From NCBI GenBank assembly GCA_032622095.1, contig CP136067.1, positions 94,230,707-94,294,706 on the forward strand: DNA of 64,000 nucleotides. Direction: 5' to 3'. The notes beneath the pieces were generated by a model, which was not told the origin of the DNA, did not search any database, and saw only the letters and a program-made list of their open reading frames with translations. The position numbers were made by a program, and so were the translations under genes. Origin of the DNA: Siphonodentalium dalli. Its lineage: Eukaryota; Mollusca; Scaphopoda; Gadilida; Siphonodentaliidae. The first letter of the stretch is position 1. Each line of letters starts with the position of its first letter. Shown piece after piece: positions 22,098 to 33,306 of the stretch.

Positions 22098-22440
22098 TGG
22101 TAAAGGGGGACTGTACACTAAATCCGGTCATTTATGGGACCATCTCCTGTTATACTCAACTCAGTCAACTGAATATATGCAACAAATGAATTATGTATTT
22201 GATCCATGGATTAGTACAAAATACACTTGTATACTCTGCGAACGATGCAAACAACATGGTAATTATAATGAAAATGAATTTATGACTCCAGTCATATAAA
22301 TTTTCATTATAATTACCATGTTGTTTGCATCTTTCATAAAGTAAATGAGTGTATGTTTCGCTAATACAAGGCTCAAATTCCTTCATTTGTTGCATATATT
22401 CTGTTTAGTATAAAAGGAGATGGTCCATAAACAATATTTT
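22098..22440. mobile_element. Family P8 palindromic MITE
   Basis: AAAGGGGGACTGTACACTAA followed by CATCTCC...TATACTCA, AATATATGCAACAAATGA and the loop ATGGTAATTATAATGAAAAT. The right arm is partly replaced. The intact relative is at 48,032-48,381. Confidence 0.7.
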
Positions 22441-22753
22441 CCAAAATAAGTAAAATATATATCTCCGAGAAGTATCTTGCCCACTGAACTATATGGTATA
22501 TATCCCAAGGTAGGAGGGGTTAACTCTCCGAGTTGAAAAAACGGTACGAAAATTCTATGGTACATATCTTCTGTTGTGTTCACGACCGTGTAATCACGTG
22601 ATCTCCGACACGTAGCGCAATCGCCATATTTTTCATCCCCAGTAGGACATTCCTCGTGAGCGGGGTGGGTGCGAAGCCCTGGGAGGGAGCTCAGAGTTCA
22701 GTGGGCAAGATACTTCTCGGAGATATATATTTTACTTATTTTGGAAAATATTG
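22428..22753. mobile_element. Inverted repeat, 58-bp perfect arms
   Basis: AATATTTTCCAAAATAAGTA...TTGCCCACTGAACT at 22,428-22,487 is the exact reverse complement of 22,694-22,753. The 206-bp loop contains CpG-rich DNA with AATCACGTGATCTCC. TTGCCCACTGAACTATATGG recurs a third time at about 22,774. This looks like the terminal part of a larger DNA transposon that may include the following block. Confidence 0.6.
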
Positions 22754-25142
22754 TATCTCCTTCAAAGGTATCTTGCCCACTGAACTATATGGTAAAGAAT
22801 AGAATTTTCAAGCAGGTGGAGGCCACGAGGAAACAAAAAACACTGCTATGCATCTGAATCAAAGAACTGGATTGACCTGATATTAAACCTACAATATATA
22901 CATATACATGCATACATATATATATATGTATATACATATATATATATATATACACATGCACAATAGGACCATAAGCCAATGTAATATTACACCCTAAAAC
23001 TAATACCTGTCAGAAGGCTCAAATGAACAAAAGTTGCCACTTAAGAGTTTAAAACACCTGCAAGTAAAGTAAATAGCTTCAGAAGACATGGAGACGGAGA
23101 CGACATTCACTTCGGAGCTTAGGGCTAATAATGTATCAGCCGAGTACTTGCCGGGAAAGGTACGGGTAACACCCCCCCCCCCCCCCCCCCCCCCCCCCGA
23201 AAGGGGAGAAGCATCCATGTTCTAAGGAAATGGAATAGAAAAATACCCGTTGACAAGAAATTACCAGCCGGGTATATAAACCCAGGGATGGCTGAATACT
23301 AAATAACGCACCTAACGGGCTAACCCAGGCAGCAAAAGCCGCAAGTTATAAAGAAGACCCCCCTTAAAAACAATAGAACCAACCCCCGAACCAAATCTTG
23401 AGTGGGTTGGGCCATGTCCCAGTACACGATGAGAGCCCGATGAAAAAACAGCTGAAAGCTCCCAAAAAAGGACCCGACACCAACTAATTGGTAACATGCC
23501 ATTGTCTATAAGGATGAGGTATCATTGACCAATAGTCTGATCGGGAAGCGAATGGGTATTATACGGATATACGTTGCAAGGCTCAGGCCGTATGATGAAC
23601 AGGGCTCAGAATTGGAGTTTCACAGCAGAAAACTTAGTTTGAAGCCTGGAGTTCGAGATATCACTGACTAAGATGCAATAAGCCATGGCATTTGCCCCTG
23701 ATGACGTTCCCAAATGTGGAAATGCCCACCAACACAGTTAAACCCAACTGACCAATCACAGGCTACTGAATCCATGACAGAAAGGCACCCAGGAACAGAA
23801 ATTCCAATGTCATTAAGGTGGAAATCCACAAAAACAAAAATTGTACTAACGATGCATCAGGATTGTGGCACAAGCCCAAAACCAGCGGAAACCGACGGCA
23901 GGTAGGTAATGAAAAGCAGACCAAGGGCCACCGCGCCCCAACTGTTCTAGCTCGGCTGACTGGTCCCCGACGAGTCGATGGCGCAAGGTATCCCTTCTGG
24001 GACGGATGGGGTGCCCCTCCAATGGGACCCTGTTCCGGAGACAACCATCGCCCGAAGTGCGAATCGAGAGGGCGGATCATATGATCTGGCATCCGACACC
24101 CATTGCTAGTAAATCTCGCACGAGGGGAAGCAGCTGGCAAGAATCTTCTTCCGGCTGTATGAAGTGTGCCCAACACGATTCATATGCTGCCCATTAGATG
24201 CAACATTATCCTGCATTGGCAATTCCTGAGGTCAGCAAAAGACCTGGCTTAGTATATTAAATGAGACCACTAGGCGAATCAAGCACTATCAGGGAAAACA
24301 AAACCATTACGTACCGACAACCGAGCCCATAAGAAGAATGACGTATTAGAACCAAAGGCCGATATCACAGAAGCCATTTCGTTCTTTTCCACGCTAATAC
24401 GCCGTGTTGCCCATTAAGCCCGAGCGGGGTGGCTGAACTAGACCTCATGTCAACAGCGTTCTGAAATTGAGCATATGTCGAACTATGGATAATGGACTCA
24501 TCTATGTATGACTGGACAACAAAAGTGAAATCCATGTTGAGTTAGAACTGAAAGCAACCCGAAGACAAAAGATATGCAAATGCACCCACCTAAAATATAC
24601 AACCATATTGAGAGGATAAACCCTATAGCTGGTTATTTGGCAATGTCATTCGTATCTATTACGAAAACACAGCGGAGATAAAGCATGTATGCTTGTTTAT
24701 CTCTGATTCTTGCATCCCAAATCGAGATGTAAATATTTACCCTTTCGCGCACCCGAACCAGTCCAGAACATGTCTTAAAAGTCAGGAAAATGAAAGGGCG
24801 AGAGTCATATACTAATCTAGTGATATGAATGACCCCTCCTCCAAAGAATAATCCTAAAGACTATAGACATTCTCTAGCAAAGCCTGTGACCACGGAAGAG
24901 CTGGATGGAACATTGAAAGAAGCAACAAATTATAAAGCAAGAAGTTGAACACATCCCAATCCGAGAACAGTAAAATGTTTGAATACCTCTCAAGATGGTC
25001 GATCCCATGTCGCCAAGTGTGCAGTCCGATGGCATAACCACCCAGCTCTGACAACGTTTGTGCAGGGTACAAATTGACCGACCGCACAGGGCAAGTTGCT
25101 ACCCAAATGTGAACAAAAGCCATGCAACTTGGATCCTCTTTC
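22754..25142. other. Unidentified 2.4-kb GC-richer block inside copy A
   Basis: Base composition changes sharply from the AT-rich surroundings to near-balanced, with a long C run at 23,169-23,200. Several open frames of 60-137 codons exist on both strands, the longest at 23,763-24,176 minus, but none shows a domain I recognise and their hydropathy is irregular. The block starts at the inverted repeat at 22,428-22,753 and ends where a P7 repeat begins. It sits where exons 3 and 4 of copy A should be. Most likely the body of an unrecognised mobile element. Confidence 0.35.
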
Positions 25143-25430
25143 CTCTTTCAAAATATTTTATTCGAGTCGAGGAACCCACCCATCAAATTTCAGAGTGATC
25201 AGATATCGATTATTGAAATCTGTTATTTGCATTATTTTGTTGTAATTAATCGATTCTGATAAAACTAAAGCGCATATTGAAGAAATGTTGTTGTCGTAAC
25301 TTGATGATATGGGACAGTCTGATTGAATTGAGTATCTTTAAAATAGTTCCTGTCATGGCTGCATGCTCTGCCGGGGTTTGAATAAAGACACGAATATCTA
25401 TCTTGATCAGGCTTCAAAATATGGTGCTGG
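25143..25430 (+). mobile_element. Family P7 repeat fragment
   Basis: Starts at TTTTATTCGAGTCGAGGAAC directly after the GC-richer block. TTGATGATATGGGACAGTCT and the following TCTGCCGG(G/T)GTTTGAATAAA also follow the P7 copy at 20,130, so its flank was copied with it. Confidence 0.55.
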
Positions 25431-25432
25431 AC

Positions 25433-25890
25433 ATTTGAGACTATAGATAGTTCCCAGAAGATGAGGCCTTAGTAGAATGAGGTCCCCAGAAGGTGAATTT
25501 AGTGATGCTACCCTGCAAAGTGGGCTAGCAACACCAAATTCATCTTTTGGGCCTCATTATACATGGCGTCATCTCCTATGGGAGACCTAGACTCAGATTT
25601 AAGTAATCCCAGATGGTGAAGATGGTGATGTACACCCACTGGGCACCTCGATTATGCATTCAATTGTGGCGTCTGCCAATTTGGGAATATATAGAGAAAC
25701 TAAACTAAACATGAAAAATAAACTTTCTAAAGAAACTAAAAATCTAGTTAATTTGATAATAAAGATACTTTCCAGAGGAGATGAGGCCTAAGCAAAATGG
25801 GGTCCACAGAGGGCGAATTTAGTGATGCCAGCCCACTGTATGCAGTAGCGTCACTACATTCCACCCTCTGGATACCTCATTCTGCAACAA
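25433..25890. mobile_element. Family P6 MITE, long form
   Basis: Contains GAATGAGGTCCCCAGAAGGT, the middle block CACCCACTGGGCACCTCGAT, GATATATAGAGAAACTAAAC and the right hairpin ending GGATACCTCATTCTGCAA. Confidence 0.7.
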
Positions 25891-26057
25891 TATATTTGTT
25901 TTCTGAATGTTTTATACACACAGTGAGTTTTCCTCCATTTGGTCAGAGTATCCAAAGGCTGCGAAAATAACAACTTTAGAAAAAAATAGTGGTATTTTGT
26001 CAAACTCCATGCAGTGCCCTCTCCGTTATCACTGCAATATATCACTGCCAGAGATGT

Positions 26058-26440
26058 GGCGGCAGGGGGGGGGGGTTGTCAGGTTGGAAATTTCCAACAC
26101 TTGGAAAGCTTGTGTCCAGCACTATCCCCTGTGGCCATGCAGTCAAAAAACTGCTAGTTAATTTAAGAAAACAACATTTTCCTACATTTTATCAAAAATG
26201 TGGACACATTTTATAAAAAATGTGGACTGAAATGGTCATCAGTTTGAAATATTCCAACCTTTCCAACCTAAGTGGGTGGAGTCAGGTTTGAAATTTCCAA
26301 CACCAGTAAAGCTTGAGGCCAGTCTAAATGCTAGGATTTTGTGACGTTTTTGTTCAGATTTCAAAATTGGAATTCCCAAGGTGGGCACCCCCCACAACGG
26401 AGACACTCTAGCCATGTCCCTGATCAACTGGAAGGATAGC
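26058..26440. mobile_element. Family P12 repeat with GGAAATTTCCAAC motifs
   Basis: GTCAGGTTGGAAATTTCCAA, TTTGAAATTTCCAACACCAG and GGCACCCCCCACAAC, with CTCTAGCCATGTCCCTG at the end. The same words occur in the opposite order at 63,470-64,000. Contains a G run. Ends not resolved. Confidence 0.5.
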
Positions 26441-27423
26441 ACTTTGCGGACTGATACATCTATTTTTATGTATTGTCAGAACTATATGTTAATAAGTCAC
26501 CTATTATCTTATTTTGACCACCAACAGTTTGCAATAATGGTAATTATTTCGGTATTGAATACAACAATATGAACTGAGCCAGACATAGGTCATTTTAATC
26601 CTAAAACATAAGAACTAAGATCATGTCAGAAATCCTTACCAAATGTCCATGTGGCAGTGGTATCTCAGTGGAGCGATTGGAGATAACTCCCCTGGAGTTT
26701 GGTATTTTGTCCCACCAGCATCATAGCAATTCAGCAGGACCACTTAACTGGGGTTGGTTATCCCTATCTATGTGACACACAGGCAATCAAGCATGAAAGT
26801 TATTGAAAGCTTTTTTTGTTTCCTAACTGGTTTTTATATTATTATAAAGAGAATATATATTTGATATTATAGCCATTGCTTTAGAATTGCATGAATTTCT
26901 ATATATTGCTTCAACAACTTTTTCTACGGCATTGACCTTTGATGAAATTTGACCTGAATAAATAATTCAAAGACCAGAATGACAATTTCAAGGAAGGAGG
27001 AAGTTCATGCAAATAGACTCCATTGGGCTTTAAATTGCATGGGCACAATCATGCGGCTGTGGGACAAAATGACAAACTGAGATATAATGCCCGACAAAAT
27101 GACAAACTGCGAGACTGAATTTCTTCGGCAATTATCTTGAGTTAAAGAATATAGCAGGTAGAGGGCTAATGAAAGCTTGATATTCACCAAACCAATATTA
27201 TTAACCCTGCCTCACATCCGACACCGTGTGTTTCCTTAATATGGCCAACAACTGAATTACCCTAAAATTGTACTTTTACAGCGAAAAATCTATAATGTCA
27301 ATAAGCATACGGTAAAAATGAAGCTTAGATTATATTACACAACTGAAATGTATTCATTCAACCGAATCAGCTGTTATAATAGTAATCTAGAGACCAACAT
27401 TTTGAGTCAGAAAAGCTAATTAC
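26441..27423. other. Copy A intron 2 sequence, no exon found
   Basis: Searched for counterparts of copy B exon 3 ([11 protein letters not shown]) without success. 26,690-26,770 holds a dispersed CATCATAGCAATTCAGCAGG unit. The remainder is unremarkable. Confidence 0.4.
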
Positions 27424-27580
27424 CTCAGTGCGGCATTGTTTCTTTAGATCCTCGTCAGCGAACACATGGAACACTAGATGAGTTTTAGTGAAAATGACGG
27501 CAGATTTCAGCACCACCAATGTCTCGTTCATTCGGTCACCACATGCCACCAGTGCCAGATGTAGAGATTCTGGTCTGTGC
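27424..27580 (-). CDS. Copy A exon 2 (start of GT8 domain)
   Basis: Bounded by TTATTTCAG and GAG|GTAATT. Reads [50 protein letters not shown]. It aligns with the GXYLT segment [20 protein letters not shown]...FHIFAEDQL. Enters after two nucleotides of a codon, leaves in phase 0. Confidence 0.85.
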
Positions 27581-29200
27581 CTGAAATAAAATCAATTTAT
27601 GGACTTGTCCGGGTGCGTGAGAGTAAACCTGAATCACCGCTGGTGGTCCTTTGAGAATAAGCCAGTGTTTGAGTGCACGAAACATTATTATACTTTATTA
27701 TATTTTAATAATGGCTGTGCTGCTGTTGGCAAAATACCAGGAATAGCCATATCAATTAAGGTCAGTTTGTAACAACCAGAATATCCATTATTAACATATT
27801 TTATTACACTCCTATGCGCGGTTTACGTAGAAAACACCGTTAATTAAAAATGGTAATGTCACTAATGAATTATGTCATTTCTTGTTACGTCAATGACGTT
27901 ACATCGCTTACAGATCTTGACTGAAATTTCGGTGGTTAATCTTTCTCCACATCGTGACTTTCATTCATTAATTTTGTGTGTTTTAATCAAATTTGGTGAA
28001 CAAAATTGATGCAGAAGTGTAATAAATAGAGCAATCAATTAGTTCCGAGAATTACGTTAAATAATTCACTCGAGGTGAGAGACGTTTAGGTAAGAAACTC
28101 GCACTCGTTTCTTTACCGATGTCTCTCGCCCCTCGTGAATTATTTAACATAATTCTCAGAAACAATTGATTGCTGAGTCTATTTACAATATATAATGTTT
28201 TATACACATAAGAGTCTTTCCTCGATTCGTACAGATTAACATACAAAAAATGACTTCAGATAACATAACAGTACGTTTTCTTAACAGCATCATTTCCCCC
28301 ACATTAGCATCATAGCACATTAGCAGGACCAGTTATCCAGAGGTGATAACTCTATTCAAGAATAATTATCCAGGGGTGATACCTCTATCACACCAAACCC
28401 ATATTTTGTCATTAAAAAAGCCATGATTGCTTTGTTCATTAAAGTTAAATTATTGTCCAACTTCATTGCACTAACCAAAAGAGACACATAAACAAAGAGG
28501 CAAATTAGGGGACTATATTTTCTGTCGGCAGCTCTAGCACGCAATACTGTCGTATATGCACGGTTGTGAAGCATCTCAGCCAAGAATGGAAATGTGTGCA
28601 TTTTAAAGCTTCTGTTAAGGATTTTGATTTGTCAAAAAAGGCATAAAGCTCTAGTTCTTCAACTCATTATGTTGGGATATAAGATTTTATGAAACTCGTT
28701 TGATAAATTCTACGACTTGTGAATCAAATTTATATCCCAACATAACTCGTTGGAGATCCTCTATATTCAGGACCACTTAACTAGGGATGATAACTCTATT
28801 CAGGACCACTTAACAAGGGATGATAACTCTATTCAGGACAAGTTAACCAGGGGTGATAACTCTATTCAGGACCAGTTAACCAGGGGTGATAACTCTATTC
28901 AGGACCAGTTAACCAGGGGTGATAACTCTATTGGGACCAGTTAACCACGGGTAATAACTCTATTCAGGATCATGCAGTTAACCAGGGGTGATAACTCTAT
29001 TCAGGACCAGTTAACCAGGGGTGATAACTCTATTCAGGATCAGTTAACCAGGTGTGATAACTCTATTCAGGAACAGTTAACCAGGGGTGATAACTCTATT
29101 CAGGAACAGTTAACCAGGGGTGATAACTCTATTCAGGATCAGTTAACTATAGGTGTCAATGGGAGAATCCATTCATTGAAGGGTTAATTAAATTTCTCAC
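27581..29200 (-). other. Copy A intron 1, colinear with copy B intron 1
   Basis: GGCTGTGCTGCTGTTGGCAA, GGAATAGCCATATCAATT and CCTCGATTCGT are found in the same order in copy B (47,620-47,970). At 28,276-28,290 TTTTCTTAACAGCATCATTT is the uninterrupted version of the site that holds a P8 MITE in copy B. Inverted repeats lie at 28,060-28,165 and at 28,667-28,744 (TTATGTTGGGATATAA arms). Confidence 0.7.
28764..29155. repeat. 33-bp minisatellite, about 12 copies, private to copy A intron 1
   Basis: Unit CAGGACCAGTTAACCAGGGG then TGATAACTCTATT. Copy B has a single related unit at about 48,418-48,445 (CAGGATCACTTAACTATAGG), as does the last unit here. The expansion therefore happened in copy A after the duplication. 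Confidence 0.85.
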
Positions 29201-29403
29201 CTCTTTGTATTTTTAGCATCGATGTGTTCATTGTTACACTCCTTTCCTCGATCGTTTACGATTCTATTAGCCTGTTGAGTTTTATCATCTTTAATACCAC
29301 TGATATCTGATGTTTCTACATCTAGTTCATCCTTGTTGTAAATTGTGTAGAACAAGCATACAGCGACTAAGATGATTATCGTCAGACCAAGCTTGAACAA
29401 CAT
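29201..29403 (-). CDS. Copy A exon 1 (signal anchor and stem)
   Basis: Starts at the same ATG as copy B and reads MLFKLGLTIIILVAVCLFYT, then a polar stem (NKDELDVETSDISGIKDDKT...) to KNTK before the donor GTGAGA. A short cytoplasmic N-terminus followed by about 18 hydrophobic residues is the type II anchor expected of a Golgi/ER glycosyltransferase. Confidence 0.8.
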
Positions 29404-29518
29404 CCTTCACCTTGATACTGTAACTAATGAAGCTAGTACATATACAGTAGATTTAAAGGGACCCAAGACACTCGCAGTGGGTAAATGTGCAAAAAATAAC
29501 AAAAGTCTGTAAAAAAAT

Positions 29519-29629
29519 CTCACTGAGAGCTTTCCAATGAATGGCAACAAGCCATATTTCGGACTAAATCCTGAAAAGTTACCCATAATTCTGCTGTGGT
29601 TAAGGAGTCCATTATTTAGGGCATCACTG
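29519..29629. mobile_element. Family P1 MITE, one arm only
   Basis: CTGAGAGCTTTCCAATGAAT through GGGCATCACTGTA. The left arm is lost. Lies just upstream of copy A exon 1, in the leader intron. Confidence 0.7.
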
Positions 29630-29839
29630 TATGTTTTTGAATAATTTATATAAATAAAATGGCTTCTCCTCCATTCATTCAGATTAGCCAAGGTCCTTAA
29701 AAATGACAACCTGAGAAAATATAATGGTACAATTTCTTAAGAGCATCAGTTTGCGCTACCAGTATAATATCATTTCAGCAGGACCAATCAGCATCAGAGC
29801 ACATTAGCAGGACCTTTAACCAGGGGTGTAACCAGGCCT

Positions 29840-30262
29840 GAGAATAAAGTGCCTGTCATTTGCAGAATGAGGTCCCCAGAGGGTGAATTTAGTGACGCTA
29901 TCCAGCATAGCGGGCTAGCATCACCAAATTCACCCTCTGGGGACCTCATTCTGCATGGCCTCATCTGCTATGGGGGACATATACTTTGATATTGAAGTAG
30001 CCAAATGGTGAATATAATGATGTACACCCATTGGGAAACTTGATTATGCAATGTGTCGTCTGCTAATTTAGCCATATAGAGAAACTGAACTAAACAAGAA
30101 GAATTTGAAGAATTTTCTATAGAGATTTGATAATAAAGAAACTTCGCAGAGAGGATGAGGCCTAAGCAGAATGAGGTCCCCATTGGGTGAATTTAGTGAT
30201 GCTAGCCTGCTATGTTGGATATCATCACTAAACTCTGCAAATGATAGGCACCTTATTCTCAT
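29840..30262. mobile_element. Family P6 MITE, long form
   Basis: GCCTGAGAATAAAGTGCCTG through the two hairpins to GCAAATGATAGGCACCTTAT. Inserted in the copy A leader intron between the leader exon and exon 1. Confidence 0.75.
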
Positions 30263-30283
30263 GTGTAACCATACAACACTCAC

Positions 30284-30600
30284 CTGGGATTAATAGTGCT
30301 TCAATAATAATATTACTATATTTTCCAATGAGACAAGAGAGGAAAACGTGGATGTAAAACCTTTAACTTTAGATAAACTTTGATCATTGACGTAAATACA
30401 TCGAAAAGGACAAGGACACTACACGCTTCAAATGTGCCACCAAATCAGACCAAATTATAAATTTAAAGTAAACCACTGAAGCATGGAGTGGTTTGATACC
30501 CTGTCACATCAAAACCACTGATGCATGGAACGATTCGATACATGGTTGTACTTCATGGTCGGATGACAAGCATTATGGAGATGAACTAACACTTTCAATA
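30284..30600 (-). promoter_or_regulatory. Copy A leader exon and promoter block, conserved with copy B
   Basis: AATCCCAG|GTGAGT on the minus strand marks a donor at 30,284. Upstream, GACACTACACGCTTCAAATG, CACTGATGCATGGAACGAT and GGATGACAAGCATTATGGAG all recur in order at 50,060-50,215 upstream of copy B. A conserved non-coding block with a donor ahead of exon 1 is best read as an untranslated first exon and promoter. The transcription start is not resolved. Confidence 0.55.
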
Positions 30601-30619
30601 GGAAAGCATCGTTTAAGAG

Positions 30620-31850
30620 TAGTTATCCCTTAGGAAATGTTCAGATAATAAGTTTAACCCTTTCTATACTAAAGCATCGTTATGAGTAGTTATCCCATAG
30701 AGAATCTGCAGATTATAAGTTTAACCCTTTTTAAACTAAAGCATCGTTGATGAGTAGTTATCAAGTTGGAAATGTTCAGATACTAATTTTAACCATTTAT
30801 ATACTAAAGCATGGTTGATGAGTAGTTATCCCTTAGGAAATGTTCAGATAACAAGTTTAACCCTTTCTATAAGCATCGTTGATGAGTAGTTATCCCATAG
30901 AGAATCTGCAGATTATAAGTTTAACCCTTTTTAAACTAAAGCATTGTTGATGAGTAGTTATCCCTTAGGAAATGTTCAGATAAGTTTAACCCTTTCTATA
31001 CTAAAGCATCGTTGATGAGTAGTTATCCCTTAGGAAATGTTCAGATAACAAGTTTAACCCTTTCTATAAGCATCGTTGATGAGTAGTTATCCCATAGAGA
31101 ATCTGCAGATTATAAGTTTAAACCTTTTTAAACTAAAGCATCGTTGATGAGTAGTTATCAAGTTGGAAATGTTCAGATACTGAGTTTAACCATTTCTATA
31201 CCAAAGCATCATTGATGAGTAGTTATCCCATAGAGAATCTGCAGATTATAAGTTTAACCCTTTTTAAACTAAAGCATTGTTGATGAGTAGTTATCCCTTA
31301 GGAAATGTTCAGATAAGTTTAACCCTTTCTATACTAAAGCATCGTTGATGAGTAGTTATCCCTTAGGAAATGTTCAGATAACAAGTTTAACCCTTTCTAT
31401 AAGCATCATTGATGAGTAGTTATCCCATAGAGAATCTGCAGATTATAAGTTTAAACCTTTTTAAACTAAAGCATCGTTGATGAGTAGTTATCCCATAGGA
31501 AATGTTCAGATACTGAGTTTAACCATTTCTAAATTAAAGCATTGTTGATGAGTAGTTATCCCATAGCGAATCTTCGGATTATAAGTTTAACCCTTTCTAT
31601 ACTTAATCATCGTTAATGAGTAGTTATCACATAGGAAATGTTCAGATAATAAGTTCTATACTAAAGCATCATTGATGAGTAGTTATCCCATAGGAAATGT
31701 CCGGATTATAAGTTTAACCCTTTCTCAACTAAAGCATCGTTGATATTAAAGTAGTTATCATGTAGGAAATGTTCAGATAATAAGTTTAACCATTTCTATA
31801 ATAAATACTCATTGATGAGTAGTTATCCCATAGAAAATGTTCAGATAATA
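30620..31850. repeat. 66-bp minisatellite, about 18 copies, with higher-order repeats
   Basis: Unit AAGCATCGTTGATGAGTAGT then TATCCCATAGGAAATGTTCA and GATAATAAGTTTAACCCTTT. It equals the terminal ~66 bp of family P5. Two subtypes alternate (AGGAAATGTTCAGATAA versus AGAGAATCTGCAGATTA). A block of about 333 bp starting CTAAAGCATTGTTG recurs at 30,936 and 31,269, a higher-order repeat of five units. Confidence 0.9.
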
Positions 31851-32060
31851 AATTCAACAAATGACTATAGGACGTTTGTTGAACTTATTATCTAAACATT
31901 TCCCACCAAAGTATTATCATTTTTGTCTGGCTGTCGTCTGCTCATATACCATTAACATCCCTCGAAATGAATAATAGACCATTCTAATATATTCTTTTAT
32001 AACTGAATGGGAGAATCGATTTAGTTTAGAAATGGATAATTAAATATTCAAAGGCATATT
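31851..32060. mobile_element. Family P5 MITE body attached to the 66-bp array
   Basis: TTGTTGAACTTATTATCTAA, GTCTGCTCATATACC, TAATAGACCATTCTAATATA and GAATGGGAGAATCGATT are the P5 interior. The array replaces the left terminus. Confidence 0.65.
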
Positions 32061-32266
32061 ATCCAGCATGACATATCCATGAGTGCATTAGGTTGAGGTT
32101 TATCATCATGTCAGCCACTAGGCGATATCACAACAATTTCAGTTTTACCGGTGGAGGAAAAACCATGCAGATCATCACTTCACAGCACATAGAAACCAGA
32201 CACAAGTGCACTGAATGATTTTGAACAAGATGTAGCACCAACAGTTCCATATATAACGCCTGGTTA

Positions 32267-32477
32267 CAGTAATGCCCTAAATAATCGACTCCTTAACCAC
32301 AGCTGAATTATGGGTAACTTTTCAGGATTTAGTCAGAAATATGGCTTTTTGCCATTCATCGGAAAGCTCTCACTAAGAGCTTTCGATGAATGGCAACAAG
32401 CCATTTTCCGACTAAATCCTGTAAAATGACCCATAATTCTGCTGTGGTTAAGGAGTCGATTATTTAGGGAATTACTG
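32267..32477. mobile_element. Family P1 palindromic MITE
   Basis: TA-flanked CAGTAATGCCCTAAATAATC to its complement; a few mismatches between the arms. Confidence 0.85.
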
Positions 32478-32745
32478 TAAGTGGTCTCTTTTCATTTGCT
32501 ATGATGATGGTGATTCTGTTGAATTACTACGATGCTGGTAGGGCAAAATGGTGTGTTATGAAAAGTACCGCTAATGTTTCTAAGGTTATCACAATCGCAG
32601 TATTTGCCTAACTTTAGCGATTTGAGAAAAAGCCAGTGTGTGTGTGAAACATGCAATAAGAAATCAATTTTAAAATATACATTGTGTTTAGTGAAATTAT
32701 TGAATTCCTGCATATGATGACAGATATATAGACACTCCAAAGTTG

Positions 32746-32850
32746 TTAACACTTTCATGACGGGAGATGCGCTGGTGAAGCATTAAATATCCTGTGCCAG
32801 TGCATTCTCTTATATATATGTGAGTCTCCCATATGGAAACATATAACCAC
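32746..32850. mobile_element. Family P3 MITE, left end
   Basis: TTAACACTTTCATGACGGGA through CATTCTCTTATATATATGTG; broken off near 32,850. Confidence 0.55.
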
Positions 32851-33017
32851 ATATAACCAATTATCTTCCCAAAGGGGAGAGGGTATTATGACAAAGAAGA
32901 AATATGGAAATAGTATATTTATTGGTTACAACTTATTTAACACACAAAAATATATAATCTTAATAAAAACAAAAATATATATTATTAATAAATAAATCCT
33001 GAGTAACACTTTCTTTA

Positions 33018-33306
33018 TTAACCCTTTCATGAAGGGAGCTGCGCTGCTGCCGCATTAAATATCCTGTGCGAGTGCATTCTCTTTTATATGCGAGTTTCCC
33101 CATAGCAAGCCTCACATATATAAGAGAATTCTTGGCTTACAAGGTCAAGATAAATATTGTTAGGCCAATGTATTCTCTTATCTATGCGAGGCTCCCTATG
33201 GGAGACTTGCATATATAAGTTGGCACCGGGTTTTCACAAATTTTCAGGAAGCTCAAGATTTTCAGGAAGCTCGAGATTTTCAGGAAGGTCGAGTCATGGA
33301 AGGGTA
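33018..33306. mobile_element. Family P3 MITE with tandem GGAAGCTCGAGATTTTCA unit
   Basis: TTAACCCTTTCATGAAGGGA to CATGGAAGGGTAAA. Near the right end TTTTCAGGAAG(C/G)TCGAG repeats three times (33,240-33,295), a small expansion inside the element. Confidence 0.65.

Larger units (their letters stand above)
15657..30284 (-). pseudogene. Glucoside xylosyltransferase-like gene copy A (GT8), exons 3 and 4 not found
   Basis: Five exons on the minus strand correspond one-to-one to copy B: exon 1 (29,201-29,403), 2 (27,424-27,580), 5 (19,132-19,281), 6 (16,271-16,443) and 7 (15,657-15,848). All keep open frames and GT-AG borders. The 8.1-kb gap between exons 2 and 5 should hold exons 3 and 4, which in copy B encode the acceptor-side segment and the DTD metal/UDP site. 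I searched it by eye and found only repeats and an unidentified GC-richer block. Joining exon 2 directly to exon 5 would shift the frame. The copy is therefore probably a recent pseudogene, unless diverged exons were missed. Introns 1 and 6 and the upstream block resemble those of copy B. Confidence 0.6.

Noticed and set aside
23763-24176. 137-codon minus-strand frame in the GC-richer block
   Set aside because: Overlaps similar frames on both strands, shows no domain or splice pattern, and is explained by higher GC content.
28750-29187. Plus-strand frames reading IQDQLTRGDNS repeats
   Set aside because: 33-bp minisatellite in an intron of a minus-strand gene; no sign of a gene on the plus strand.
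18445-31850. Regular arrays that might be CRISPR
   Set aside because: Whole units repeat with no unique spacers, and the DNA is animal nuclear sequence.
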